Source: Emydura subglobosa (lineage: Eukaryota > Chordata > Testudines > Chelidae). From it: a stretch of DNA of 64,000 nucleotides. A program made the translations under genes and the position numbers. Below the pieces are notes generated by a model. That model saw only the letters and a list, made by a program, of their open reading frames with translations, was not told where the DNA came from and did not search any database. Numbering within the stretch: the first letter of the stretch is position 1; each line of letters opens with the position of its first letter. Of the stretch, positions 24,693-35,375 are shown one piece after another. Location: positions 16,303,999-16,367,998 of the forward strand of contig ML679969.1 of the NCBI GenBank assembly GCA_007922225.1, in the 5' to 3' direction.

Positions 24693-26024
24693 CCCCCAAG
24701 AGAGCCCCCAGTGTTTCACTCCCTCAACCAAACCACCTGCGACTCCTACCCCTGCTCAGGGCACAGCCTTCTCAAGGTCACCCACTTGCTCCTAGGCTCA
24801 GCTTCACCCAACCACACTGGATCTTGCCCCTTTGCCCAGGGTCACAGACTGAGCCTCCCACTTACCAGGGGTCCCCACAGTCAGTCAGTTCTCCCCAGCA
24901 GCTCTGTTTCCACTCCCTCCACCATGTCACCCAGCCACACACTCCCATTGCAGTCCAGTTCCCTTAGCCACAGGTACTCCTTACCTGCCAAATGCCTCAT
25001 GGGGGTCAGCAGACCAGTCACAGGTGCACTGACTGGCCTCTTCCCTCTTAAAGGGCCAGTGTCACCCACTGGCATCCCATTTAACAAGCGCGGAACGGAG
25101 TCTCGGAGTGATGGAGTGACGTGGTGTGATGGTCTGGGGAATCTGTCTGTACAACTTATGATATTGTGACATTGTCCTTATGAAAAATGACGTGTCCTAA
25201 AATGCCTCTATGTCTTGCTGCACCCACCATTGCTGACAAGCCTGTACGCATGTTTCTCCCAGACCAGATACAATGGGGAGTAGTTGGAGGTAATGACTGT
25301 ACTCTGAAAAGTCAATAGGTATGCTAAGGAGAAGCTGATAGAAGCCACTTCCTCCAGCTTGTCTGGGTGGGGACTAGAGTTTGGGGAGGTGAGGGGAGAA
25401 GGGAGGAAGGGGGTTGGAAAGTTACCATCAGCAGGACAAAGAAACCAGGTATTGATGGTGGGACATATAAACTTAGGCCATCACAGATGGAAGGTTTGGG
25501 CGGGAGAGCAAGAGATGGAACAGAGGGGTTGGATTTAGCTGTGGAACCGACCCAGGCCAGAGAGAGCAAACTGACCAAAAGGGGAAGAGAGGTTCCATGG
25601 CTCAGAACTGCCTGCAACAGAAGGGTCCTGGGTGTCCCTGAGGAGCCAACGTAAAGAATTCTGCAGGGTGGTGGGGAAACTGAAGCAGGTAAATGCATAT
25701 AAGGGTTGTGCAGATCTTAGGTCACCGAAGCACAAGCAGCCATGCTGTGGCGCCCTGTGCAAAGGCTGTCAATTCTGCCTTGAGTTAATGAGTGTACCCA
25801 GAACTCCCACACGCCTGCGGTTCTGAGGACGGTTGTGATAAAGTTATGGGGGATCTGAGGGTCAGCACTAGCAACAGGAGCTAGGCGGTGGGACCGGGAG
25901 GTCCCAGAAGGATCTCTGCACCCCAAGAGTGTGCATAGGGACCCTGCTGTACTCATTTCAGACTCCAGAGGCTTAAAGCACACACAACCCAGTAAGATGG
26001 TGGGATGCCAAGAGGGTGCACTTG

Positions 26025-26135
26025 ACTAGATGTGCGACACTTGCTAGGTTCACACAGGAAATCGCCTGCAGAGCCAGGAATTGAATACACATCCCTGTCC
26101 AGTGCCTGAAGCACAAGACCATCCTTCCCCACATA
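26025..26135 (-). repeat. MIR-like SINE fragment, reverse orientation
   Basis: Reads 'gagccaggaattgaataca' and 'cctgaagcacaagaccatcc', the reverse-strand signature of a MIR-type SINE. Confidence 0.45.
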
Positions 26136-26633
26136 CTGTTACCACCTCACTGTGACTCCAGGGGCCAGAGCGTCCTGACATCCCTTGCTTTCCATAGCCA
26201 TAGTCTCTTTGCAAGCCCTCCCTTGCGCTGCAGAACCTGAGGGGGCAGTTGGGTTAAGCACCAGAGCTAATGAAGATACTGACCCACAAGCTGGCCTGGC
26301 TTTTGCAGCATGGGTGTGAGCAGGTAGATGGACATTGTGGCTGAACTCTGGGGAGGGTTCAGAGAGGGGAAATATTAGCCTCATGACATGCAGCTGGCCA
26401 CCACTGGCCACGAGTTCCATGCATGGGTGAGCATGGCATGGATAGACGGGGGTTGGGCAGGGCAGTGTGGGGAGAGTGAATTGCCATTAACTTCCCCTAG
26501 AAATGTCTGACTCCCGTTGAAAAGAGCATTAAGTGCTGCTGCTGGGATGCTGCTATTGCGCAGACCCCCTGCCTTTGTAGGCACAGACAGAGGCACTGTG
26601 TACATGTGAGTGGCGGGGCAGGTGTGCTGATGT

Positions 26634-27445
26634 CATAGAATCATAGAATATTAGAGTTGGAAGGGACCTCAGGAGGTCATCTAGTCCAACCCCCTGCTCA
26701 AAGCAGGACTAACCTCAGCTATATCATCCCAACCAGGGCTTTGTCAAGCCTCACCTTAAAAACCTCTAAGGATGGAGATTCCACCACCTCCCTAGGTAAC
26801 CCATTCCAGTGCTTCACCACCCTCCTATTAAAAAACTTTTTCCTAATGTCCAACCTAGACCTCCCGCCCTGCAACTTGAGACCGTTGCTCCTTGTTCTGT
26901 CATCTGCCACCACCGAGAACAGCCTAGCTCCATCCTCCCTGGAACCCCCTTTCAGGTAGTTAAAGGCCACTATCAAATCCCCCCTCACTCTTCTCTTTTG
27001 TAGACTAAACAAGCCCAGTTTCCTCAGCCTCTCCTCATAAGTCCTGTGCTCCAGCCCCCTAATCATTTTGGTTGCCCTCCGCTGCACTCTCTCTAACTTG
27101 TCCACATCCTTTTTGTAGTGGGGGGCCCAAAACTGGACACAATATTCTAAATGCGGCCTCACCAATGCCGAATAGAGGGGAATAATCACTTCCCGTGACC
27201 TGCTGGCAATGCCCCTCCTAATGCAGCCCAATATGCCATTAGCCTTCTTGACAACCAGGGCACACTGCTGACTCATATCCAGCTTTTTATCCACTGTTAC
27301 CCCCAGGTCCTTTTCTGCAGAGCTGCTGCCCAGCTCGTCGGTCCCCAGTCTATAGTTGTGCATGGGATTCTTCCTTCTTAAGTGGAGGACTCTGCACTTG
27401 TCCTTGTTGAACCTCATTAGATTTCTTTTGGCCCAATCCTCCTCA
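26634..27445 (-). mobile_element. CR1 LINE, 5'-truncated, with open reverse-transcriptase C-terminus
   Basis: A chicken-repeat-1 non-LTR retrotransposon on the minus strand. Its 3' end carries two copies of the diagnostic octamer (CATAGAAT at 26634-26641 and 26642-26649 on the plus strand) next to 'gttggaagggacctcaggag'. The frame is open from 27549 to 26719; from about codon 37 on it matches the C-terminal part of CR1 ORF2, with motifs such as [49 protein letters not shown] and [10 protein letters not shown]. About 240 CR1 codons are uninterrupted, so the insertion is fairly young. The catalytic part of the enzyme is missing, as is usual for 5'-truncated copies; the junction is near 27445. 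Confidence 0.92.
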
Positions 27446-28313
27446 TGCAATGTGCAGTGCCCCAGCTCAGCTCCACCGTTCCTGGAGGAGAATCTTGGCC
27501 CAAGAGCAGCTCTTAGCTGCTGCAAGTTTTCCGAGTCATTTCCCCACACGTGGGAGAGGAGGAGGTGATAGGACTGTAATCAGGAGGGCAATGACACCAT
27601 GGGCTGTGGAGGTCTGCAGCTCAGGTCCCTCGCATCACATGTAGTCCTGGGTGTGAGGACACTGCTGTGCCTCTCAGTGCTGTAATTTCCTAGGAACACA
27701 CAGCCTTTGAGAGCAGCTCCTCTGGGATTTAGGAGGGTGCCCAGTTACGGGAGGAACTAAAACTTCTCAGGCCTGGGCAGAATTGGACTCAGTCTCCAGA
27801 AACTCAATGGCTCAGGACAACTTTCAGATTCCCTCCTGCTCTGCTCTTGGGCCCAACCTGCAAGGGCAGGTTGTTTGTCTGGTTTGTACCAATCTACCTC
27901 CTTTAATAAAGAGATCTGCAAGTGTCTGCTACCTCCCAGCCTGTCTATCTGGAAGTTCTTGCACACCGCGGGCCTTTTTCCCCAAAGGAGGGAGGGGTTC
28001 ATCCCCTCAGAGCAAGTACAGCAGCTGTATGCCACGGTCACTCTCCTGCCCTATCATGGATTTGCAAGGGCCCCCAGGAGCCAAATTCAAGGCCTGCGAA
28101 AGGTGCTGGTTTGCAAACCTGCAAGATTAGGGACAAGACCAGACATGAGCGTAGTAGCTGAACAATATGAGGGATGCCTGAATGTTGCATCAGGAAGAGA
28201 GTTTGTGCTGCAGCATGTTGGAGCAATTAGCACGATGCCTGGGCTGAGACTGGACTGAGGGGTGGATTAGTGTGGGTAGCAAGTGTTCAGTGCCTTCTTC
28301 TTTCGAGAGCAAT

Positions 28314-28347
28314 TTGGAAACACGTTTGCAGGCAAATGTGTTTCCAA
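28314..28347. repeat. Near-perfect 34-nt hairpin
   Basis: TTGGAAACACGTTTGC at 28314-28329 pairs with GCAAATGTGTTTCCAA at 28332-28347. Fifteen of 16 positions are Watson-Crick pairs and the remaining one is G-T. Only AG separates the arms. It could be a cruciform, the core of an old foldback element, or chance. Confidence 0.85.
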
Positions 28348-28753
28348 TCCATACTGATCAAATAGGCTAGGAATATTCTTCCAAAGAAAAGAGTGTATTT
28401 CTTGAACTCTGCTGCTGGGAATGTTAATCTGACAATGTAATTAACATTTCCAACCCACCCCAAAGCTAAGCATCCATCTCTGCCTCCTTTCTAGGCTCCT
28501 GGAACCCACAAGGCCTAAAACTCACATTCATGATCCCTCAAAGTGCAGAGACCCCAAAGCAGTGTGGAAACCTGGTGAGTAGCCAAACCTCCTCAGGTAG
28601 GCAGTGTTCCACCTGAAATTACCAGCCCTGTTTTTGGTTATAAATGAGAAAACCTCACAATTTCTGATTCAGAAAGAAATATATCTACAAGTAATGCTAG
28701 AGCTGAGAAGCTGGACTTTAACAGTAGGACAATAACGTGCAATTGGGTGGGAC

Positions 28754-28774
28754 GGGGGGGGGGGGGGGGGGGGG
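28754..28774. repeat. Poly-G tract (G21)
   Basis: Uninterrupted 21 G. Able to form a G-quadruplex; the length may be an assembly estimate. Confidence 0.9.
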
Positions 28775-29804
28775 ACTTGCACCAAACACTTAATGGTGAG
28801 TAAGTATTATCAGCCACAATTTACAGCTGGGGAAACTGAGTTAGCTTAATGCCGACATTTTCAAACATGGGTGCCTCAAATGAAGCACCTAAGCAAGGGG
28901 CCGATGGCCAGCAGTGGTGAGCCCCCATTCCCCACTGGGGCATGCCGTCTCTTGGCACCTACATTTGAAAAGGCAGGTTTCCATTGCTTGGGTATAGTCC
29001 CGCACTGAGCTAGCAGCAAAGACAAGATGAGGCCCCAGGGCACCTGACTTCTAGCCCCAGTCCTGGCCAGGCAGGAGTACTGAGCCCTGGCCAGCCACTT
29101 CCAACTCCATCCAGTGCTTTGATGATGGAAAACTCCAAGTATGATACTAGCTGCCCTCTTGCCCATGTCCCTGTTTAGGTCTCAAGAGGAACATCCACAT
29201 TCATCTCCCTGCTGCCGATAGGTGAACCCTCACTAAACCCATCCTTGAGTCACGCCAGAGGCCGTGTGCATCCACCCCAAACAGACTCTAGGTCGAGACT
29301 AGTGTCCTAACCAGGACACCACATAGTGATTCGTTGGCATCCAGGAGGGTGGCAGAAGTCTCAGTGGAGAAAGGCAACATTTTCATGCCCTAGCTGGTGC
29401 CACTGCTCAATGGTGATTGGTGCATGGGGGGCCATCTGCTTACCTTACCCCGAAGGCAACGGGTCAGATGCTGGTGCCGCATCTGCTTGGCTTAGTTCCA
29501 GCATTGCGCTCCAGACATAGGCGTGGACTTGCAGTGCCTCTGCCAGCAGCTACACCCCCCTTGTCCTCTCCAGCCCTGCTCCCCTTCTGCTGCGGGGGGC
29601 AGTGTTCCCACGCTGCTGCACAGCTGGATGAAGTCCCCCTGTGGCAGGAGCCCCCAGGATGAAGGGAACATGGGATCGAGGTTTTGGACTGGTCCCTGCA
29701 CAGGGTCAAAGCTCCCCGACCTAACCAGCAATGCAGGGCGTGGCGCAGCTTGCTTGTGCCCAGGCCTCACATCACCACACGCGGGGCCACTTCAGTCAGA
29801 GCAT

Positions 29805-29810
29805 TTTATT
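29805..29810 (-). terminator. HES2: HES2 polyadenylation signal (AATAAA)
   Basis: The first AATAAA on the minus strand after the HES2 stop codon, about 325 nt downstream of it. This predicts a 3' UTR of roughly 340-350 nt. A cleavage site would lie around 29785-29795. Confidence 0.6.
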
Positions 29811-30133
29811 TGTAAGAAACAATATAAAGTATCTCCCTCTTAGTAAAATATAGTGAATCAAGAGCAAGTGCCAGTCCTGCCCCTGGCCAGACGAGCAGGC
29901 ATGCAATTCACAGATGAGGAAACAACCCTTTGGGTTGACCAGGTTTCACCTCTCCCTGATGCCTTTTAGCCCACCTTAGGACTCAAGTGTTGGGCTGTGC
30001 AGGCCCAGGCAGGGCTGCAGGCATTATTTACACTCTGAGGAGGAACAGGGAGCAATCAATGTACAAATAAATAGCTGGGCTCCGCTATGTACAGGCTATG
30101 TACAGGCACGTATGTGCAGAGTCTCGCCTGGCT

Positions 30134-30414
30134 CTACCAGGGCCTCCAGAGGCCGGGGCTTGCAGCTTGGTGGGGAGGGGGTGAGGCCTCCAGCAGCCTC
30201 CTGGATGGGCGGGGTGGCGCTGCCCTCTGCGAGGCTGGGCACAAGTCCTTGGGGGCACTGCAGTCCTGGCTGCCGCTGGGCTCAGTGCAGGACCTTTGCA
30301 GGTGCTCCAGCAGGCAGCTGCCCAAGTCTCTGTCCAGGAGGTGGAACTTTGCCAGCAGGCCGGTGAGGCAGGACAGGCAGGCGCGATACCCTTCTCGGTA
30401 ACTCTCCGCAGGGG
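30134..30414 (-). CDS. HES2: HES2 coding exon 4 (Orange domain, WRPW)
   Basis: 281 nt from acceptor CTCCAG/CCC to the TAG at 30134-30136. It encodes the Orange domain, a Ser/Pro-rich linker and the terminal GLWRPW. Confidence 0.95.
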
Positions 30415-31411
30415 CTGGAGGAGACAGACACAAGTCACTGCTCAGCCAGGGAGCCAGGCCCACCTTGGCCAGCCCATGGCCAGGAAAGGCCCCAACTGCA
30501 TTCCTGGCCCAGACCCGGCTCCCAGGGGAGGTGCCCTGCGCATGGAGACGGCCTAGGGGCAGGTGGTTAGAGGCCATCAGACAATGGATAGGAAGGGGAA
30601 CTCCAGGGAGCTGGAGGAACAGGAGGCCTGGCTGGAGGCTCCTGGGCCCCAGGGAGGGGATTCCCCAGGCTGAGAGATTTGAAGAGGGCTTGGCCTTGGC
30701 CTTGTCCTCCGGGCTCTGCCCGGACCCGCGTGTCTGGACAGGAGGAGGCAGCGCGGTGCTCCGGCACTGCCACTCACCTGGGGCCGGGGGGCAGGGGGCG
30801 GGGATCTCCTTGAGGAACTGCACGGTCATCTCCAGAATATCCGCCTTCTCCAGCTTGGAATAGCGCGAGCTCTGCGGGGGGAGGGACAGGTTAGGCGGCA
30901 CTCGGCCGGGAGCGCAGGGCGCAGAGCGCGGCAGTGGCCCGGGGAGCTCAGAGCGCGGTGCTTGGGGAGCGCAGGGTGCAGGGCGCAGAGCGCGGCGCNN
31001 NNNNNNNNGCTTGGGGAGCGCAGGGTGCAGGGCGCAGAGCGCGGCGCGGCGCAGGCTGGTACTCACGTCTTTGCGGATGAGCGGCAGGATGAGGGTCTTC
31101 AGCTGGTTCAGGCTCTCGTTGATGCGGGCTCGCCTGCGCTTCTCCATCAGCGGCTTGAGGGTCTGAGGGCACACCAGGGCAAGCGTCAGTCCGGCGCAGC
31201 GGGGGCCCGAGGGGGAGTTGAGGGGGAGGGTCAGAGAGGGGGCGCGGATCCGGGGAATATGGGGCGCTGGGGGCAGGTTCAGGGGACTCTGGTGCTTGAG
31301 GCGACCCTCGCTCACCTTCCGCAGTTTCGTGGCCTCCCCCGTTTTCCTGCGCGCCCCGAGCCCGGAGCGGTAGCTCCGCCCTGCTTCGGGCGCGCTGCTG
31401 TGCGGGGACAT
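30134..31411 (-). CDS. HES2: HES2, hairy/E(spl) bHLH transcription factor, four exons
   Basis: A complete gene for a bHLH-Orange repressor that binds N-box/E-box DNA and recruits Groucho/TLE. Coding exons are 31316-31411, 31067-31162, 30778-30871 and 30134-30414; all introns are GT-AG and the phases (0, 0, 1) fit. The sum is 567 nt, 188 residues (human HES2 is 173). Exon 2 holds the basic region and helix 1 ([20 protein letters not shown]), with the family Pro in the basic region. Exon 3 begins helix 2 ([14 protein letters not shown]). Exon 4 has the Orange domain ([20 protein letters not shown]) and ends in GLWRPW, the WRPW TLE tetrapeptide. The YREGY and GLWRPW phrases and the ESPN neighbour favour HES2 over HES3 or HES5. 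The ATG at 31411 is the only start before the exon 1 donor that keeps the frame. Intron 2 holds an assembly gap. Confidence 0.95.
   Translation of the reverse strand: MSPHSSAPEAGRSYRSGLGARRKTGEATKLRKVSEGRLKHQSPLNLPPAPHIPRIRAPSLTLPLNSPSGPRCAGLTLALVCPQTLKPLMEKRRRARINESLNQLKTLILPLIRKDVSTSLRRAALCALHPALPKXXXXRRALRPAPCAPQAPRSELPGPLPRSAPCAPGRVPPNLSLPPQSSRYSKLEKADILEMTVQFLKEIPAPCPPAPGEWQCRSTALPPPVQTRGSGQSPEDKAKAKPSSNLSAWGIPSLGPRSLQPGLLFLQLPGVPLPIHCLMASNHLPLGRLHAQGTSPGSRVWARNAVGAFPGHGLAKVGLAPWLSSDLCLSPPAPAESYREGYRACLSCLTGLLAKFHLLDRDLGSCLLEHLQRSCTEPSGSQDCSAPKDLCPASQRAAPPRPSRRLLEASPPPHQAASPGLWRPW
30778..30871 (-). CDS. HES2: HES2 coding exon 3 (loop, helix 2)
   Basis: 94 nt, from [15 protein letters not shown] to a Pro-rich end. 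Acceptor CCCGCAG/AGC and donor CCCCAG/GTGAGT, leaving in phase 1. Confidence 0.95.
30960..31047. repeat. 39-bp tandem repeat flanking an assembly gap in HES2 intron 2
   Basis: Two identical 39-bp GC-rich units, 30960-30998 and 31009-31047, flank 10 N at 30999-31008. A partial unit lies just to the left near 30914. The gap therefore sits inside a tandem array of unknown copy number within the intron and does not touch coding sequence. Confidence 0.9.
31067..31162 (-). CDS. HES2: HES2 coding exon 2 (basic region, helix 1)
   Basis: 96 nt, 32 codons between acceptor CCCTCAG/ACC and donor GAC/GTGAGT, phase 0 on both sides. It carries the basic region and first helix of the bHLH. Confidence 0.95.
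31316..31411 (-). CDS. HES2: HES2 coding exon 1
   Basis: 96 nt, 32 codons, from [11 protein letters not shown] to TKLRK. Donor AAG/GTGAGC, phase 0. It encodes the N-terminal leader and runs up to the basic region. Confidence 0.92.
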
Positions 31412-31490
31412 GGGCCGATGCAGGGTCGCTGAGCTCTGTCCGGGCAGAGCTGCTGGAGGCAGAACCGAGCTCCCAGCTAGGCAGGGCCGG

Positions 31491-31500
31491 GCTTTTTATG
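31491..31500 (-). promoter_or_regulatory. HES2: HES2 TATA box
   Basis: CATAAAAAGC on the minus strand, about 80 bp upstream of the ATG and preceded by GC boxes. This predicts a start site near 31465 and a 5' UTR of roughly 50-60 nt. A compact TATA promoter is usual for HES genes. Confidence 0.65.
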
Positions 31501-32044
31501 GAGCCGCCTCCGCTGGGCCCCGCCTCTCGGCTTTGTTACCAGGCGGGAGAGGGACGCCCGGAGCAGGGCCGGTTAGCAGCCCCATCTGCTCTGCCCTCGG
31601 CTATGGGCGTCCAGACGTGGGGCACCCAGCGCAGCCTGGCGCGGAGCGATGGGCGGCCGGGCCCCAGCAGCCCCTAGCTCCGCTCCCCGGCCCCACGCCA
31701 GCCCTAGCTTTCGAGTGACTCCTCAGCGCAGGCATCGCTCCGGATTGCCGTGCCCCACGCCGCGCCCGGCCCCACCGCACGCCCGCAGACACGCGTGTGG
31801 CCACGGGGAGCGGACGGGACAGACAGCCGCCGTGGGTAACGCCCGAGGCAGGTTCCAGGGGCCTGGCTCCACACGTGCTACGCGCCCGGCCTTGTGCAGG
31901 CGTCCGCGACGTGTGGGCAGCTCGCGTGGGTGTTTCTCGGGAAGTCCCCTGCCCCCGCCGCCCCCCGAGTCAGCAACGCCCGGAACTGCCCACGCCGCGC
32001 CGCAGACCGAGCGAAACCCGCGGGAGCCCGGGCCTGCTCCCTGG

Positions 32045-32417
32045 GGCGCACGGGGCTGGGGGATTCCGCCTGGGAGGAAGAGTTTGCCCCGGCTCCCCTC
32101 TGCAGCACCCCGGCCCCGGCCGAGGCCCGAGCTGCTGTCCAGGGTGCTGAGCCAGAGCCCCGCACGTCTCCGGTACCTGCGCAGCCGGGAGCCGGCTCCG
32201 TCCGAGCCCCCAGCCCCATCAGCCGCTCGGAGTCTGGGATGGGAGTGGGGGGCTCTGCGCCCAGCTGGGACCGGGACACCCGCGCGCCGTGGGCACCCCG
32301 GGATTAGCTGGGCCCAGCCGGTCTCTGCCGGGGCTCAGCCGCTTCCCACGCCGCTGTGAAGCGGAGCTTCTAACACAGCCACCTGCTGCCCCGCAGGAGA
32401 CGGGCCGGGAGGCTGCT
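32045..32417 (+). repeat. GC-rich direct duplication, copy A
   Basis: A unit of about 370 bp starting near 'gcacggggctgggggattcc' and ending near 'gccgggaggctgc'. It recurs in the same orientation at 38273-38640, about 6.2 kb away. A central block of more than 80 bp, from about 32277 across 'gggattagctgggcccagcc', is identical. It contains TTCCCACG (32343-32350), the reverse of the RBPJ/CSL consensus CGTGGGAA. Confidence 0.9.
32343..32350 (-). promoter_or_regulatory. RBPJ/CSL-type motif in copy A
   Basis: CGTGGGAA on the minus strand, about 0.85 kb upstream of the HES2 TATA box. It matches the consensus bound by the Notch effector RBPJ, known to regulate several HES genes. Function here is inferred. 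Confidence 0.4.
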
Positions 32418-33587
32418 GGGGCCGAGCCCGCCCCCCTCATCCCCAGAGCCCGGGGCCCGCCGTCTTGCTGGTGTGGTGGACAGCTCCGGCTCAGCGAGCG
32501 GTCGGAGGATGCCAAGCGCCGTATTTAACTGCCACCAATGAGCCAGGCCTCCCCCGCCGCTTGAACGCACAGCAGAGACGGCAACCGCTCCAGCAACTGC
32601 CCTTCAGTAGCCGGCGGCGGTTCCCTTATCGCCTGCCTGCTATGGACTCCGCTCTTGGGACACCCTCGCTTGACGGTCTCTTAGGTGGTGCCAGCCATGG
32701 TCGACTGTCCGTGGGGGAAAGGAAAGGGCCTTTGGTTTGCGCTGCGCTGCTGCTGTTGAAGACCCATCCCCTTTCTTTTAAAGACACAGCCAGGCTGATA
32801 CACTGGCTGGGGGAGAAGAGAAGAGTAAAGACAGAAAAGGCAGCATCTGTCTTCATGTCTTTCTGTCTAGCTGCTGGAAAATCATAGGCCCAGCACATGG
32901 TCATGTCAGCCCTTGGCAGACTTTCACAGACTGATACATTTGAAGGCCAGACGGGACCATTGCGCTCATCCAGTCTGACCTTCTGTGTAAAACAGGACCC
33001 AAGAGAATTCCTAGAGCAAATCTTTTAGAAAAACATCCAGTCTTGATTTAAAATTAGTCAGTGATGGAGAATAATGATGAATTGCTCACACTATGAACAA
33101 GTTACACCTTATTTCTGGTCTGTATTTGTTCTAGCTCCAACTTTCAGCCATTGGATTGTGCGATGCCTGTCTCTGTTAGATTGAAGAGTCCATATTAAAT
33201 ATTTGTTCCCTGGGTAGGTACATGCAGAAAATAAACGAGTCACCCATGAACCTTTCCATGAACCTACATAGATGGAGCACTTTGAGTCTATCACTACCAG
33301 GCATGTTTTCTAACCATTCTCATGGCCCTTCTCTGAACACTCTCAAATTTATCAACATCCTTCTTGAACTGTAGACACCTGACCTGGACACTGCATTCCA
33401 GCAGCAGTCACCCGGGTGCCAAATACAGAGGGAAAATGATCTCTCTGCTCCATGTGGAGATTCCCCTGTTTATGAATCCCAAGATTGCATTAGCTCTTTT
33501 GACAATAGAGTCATAGTGTCAGATACAGCTGATTGTCCACCATGACCCTGAAATCTTTTTCAGAGTCTCTGCTTCCCAGGATAGAGT

Positions 33588-34841
33588 TGTTATCCAAATA
33601 ACAAATATCACTGGATCTTTTTCAGGGGATAAGGCAACAAGCCACGTTTATTGTGAATACAGAAATTTGGTAAATAGTATCAATAAAAAAAAGCATCAAC
33701 ACTGTAACAACATCAACCTTATTCTTTACTTAGTGAAATAGTATCAATAATGTAAATACTAGGAAAACAGTATCAACATTGTATCAATACTACAATTACA
33801 GAGATTCTTCTTAATAAAATATACTTCGTTGACACGTTTCAAATGGTACTTTCATTCACACTCACTGACAGGCATACACAGACAGGGAGACAGACAAACA
33901 TACATAGGGATCTCACAGATGTTATAGTTACCAGCCTCTTGGTGCTCGTGGTAGTCACTGGCCAGGTGACTGTAGCACGAGGGTGAGGAGCAAGGTTCTG
34001 CCGCTACGCACCGGTACTCCTGGCTGGTGTGGTGATGTAGACCCCGAACCTCCAGCCTTCATCTTTCTGTCCCATTTTATAGGGAAAAGACCCCATGTAA
34101 GTCTATGGGTTTTTGCTCTGTCATGCTGCATCTGCATTTGGTGTGATCCTTAATCACCCACATTGTTTCAAGTCTGATCAGATTTTGTTCTTTGAAGTGG
34201 GCTGACTCCAAAGTTATCAGCTCCTCTTCAGCCAGTTGAGTGATAAAAGTTATTATCTTTGCTCCTTTCTTCTTCCCTCAAATGTTTTAGGTGAGGCTGG
34301 TGTTTTCTTTGTTTCGACATCCCTTACTCAGACCAATTGTTCAATCACTCTCCCTGTCTATACCCACCTCAGTTGCTCAGCCATTCACACTTCAATCACT
34401 CAGTACCAACTCCTAGCTGAAGAATTCACATATTATTTTTAAAGCAAACATTATTTCATTTTTGCCAGTGTCTTTCACAATTAGGTAGGTATATTACATT
34501 TCACAGTGTGGCTTTTTATACTTAAAATAGGGTTTTTACAAATATATTGAAAGAGGGTAAAATTAACAGATAAAATAGTCAGTGGAGTGGTTTTACAAAC
34601 AATCTTAAAACAAATAGAATTATAGAAAGTAAAGACAGACGTGAATTATTGTGCAGTAAATGGATATTTTAAAAAGACTGAAGTGAACTTTTAAAAGGGT
34701 AGAACAATAAGAGTCAGTTGAGGTTTTAATTTTTGATTAAAGTTACAAAGTGTCAGGTTGAAGTTCCTCTTGGTAGGAGGGGGGGCGGTGTTTGTGGCTC
34801 TGTTCTTTCACGTATTTCATGCAAACAGGATTGGGCTAACA
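33588..34841 (-). mobile_element. Solo LTR (1254 bp) inserted in the CR1, with 4-bp target-site duplication
   Basis: The element starts TGTTA and ends TAACA, so it has short inverted TG...CA ends. It is flanked by GAGT (33584-33587 and 34842-34845). Removing it joins the CR1 text on both sides smoothly. Read on the minus strand it has a TATAAAA box (34075-34081) and an AATAAA signal (33647-33652) in the U3-R order of an LTR. The 4-bp duplication fits a class I (gammaretrovirus-like) ERV. No internal viral genes are present. Confidence 0.85.
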
Positions 34842-35375
34842 GAGTTCCCCATCGTGTAACTATGGCCTGCGTTCTTTGTTCCTAGATGTATACATTGACA
34901 TTCAGTTGCATATTGTTTGCTTGTGTCCAGTTTATTAAGTGATCCAGATCGCTCTCAATTAGTGACCTGTCCTCTTCATTATTTGCCATACCTCCAATTT
35001 TTGTGTCATCTGTAAACTTAATTAGTGAGGATTTTATGTTTCCTTCCAGGTCATTGGTAAAGAGATTAAATTGTGTGGGGCCAAGAACCAATTCCTGTGG
35101 CACTGCCCTGGAAACAGACACACTGGATGGTGATTCTCCATATACAATTACATTCTGAGACCTATCAGTGAGCTAGATTTTAATCTGTGTAATGTGCACC
35201 GTGTTAATTATATATTGTTCTAGTTTTCTAATCAAAATGTCATGTAGCACCAAGTTAAATGCCTTACAAAAGTCTAAGTATATTACAGCAACACTATTAC
35301 CTTTATCAACCCAACCTGTGATCTCATTTAAAAAATAAGTTACCAAGTTAGTTTTATGGGATCTATTTTCTGTTG

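Larger units (their letters stand above)
22721..26633. other. Intergenic, repeat fragments only
   Basis: No exon could be supported. The stretch includes MIR-like pieces (about 22920-23080 and 26025-26135) and a MIR/L3-like tail at 24161. A C15-G6 tract lies at 24672-24692. The region 24.4-26.0 kb has the texture of further LTR fragments, for example 'ttaaagggccagtgtcaccc' at about 25050, but I could not fix the ends. Confidence 0.5.
27446..29795. other. Intergenic, downstream of HES2; no gene seen
   Basis: No splice-consistent exon found. It holds a short hairpin (28314-28347), a G21 tract (28754-28774) and MIR-like fragments near 28800-28855 and 29895-29935. Open frames of up to 127 codons do not resemble known proteins. 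Confidence 0.5.
31310..32560. promoter_or_regulatory. HES2: CpG island at the HES2 promoter
   Basis: Dense CpG and GC-rich sequence across HES2 exon 1 and about 1 kb upstream. Long open frames here (up to 236 codons) have no domain and are composition effects. Confidence 0.75.

Noticed and set aside
26719..27549. Open frame of 276 codons as a host gene
   Set aside because: It is the C-terminal part of CR1 ORF2 with the CR1 3' octamer next to it.
30134..31411. HES2 region as one uninterrupted 425-codon protein
   Set aside because: The frame reads through three GT-AG introns and ten Ns. The spliced 188-residue product matches the HES2 family exactly in domain order.
31649..32359. Open frame of 236 codons upstream of HES2
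   Set aside because: CpG-island composition effect; no recognisable domain. The duplicated part is reported as a repeat instead.
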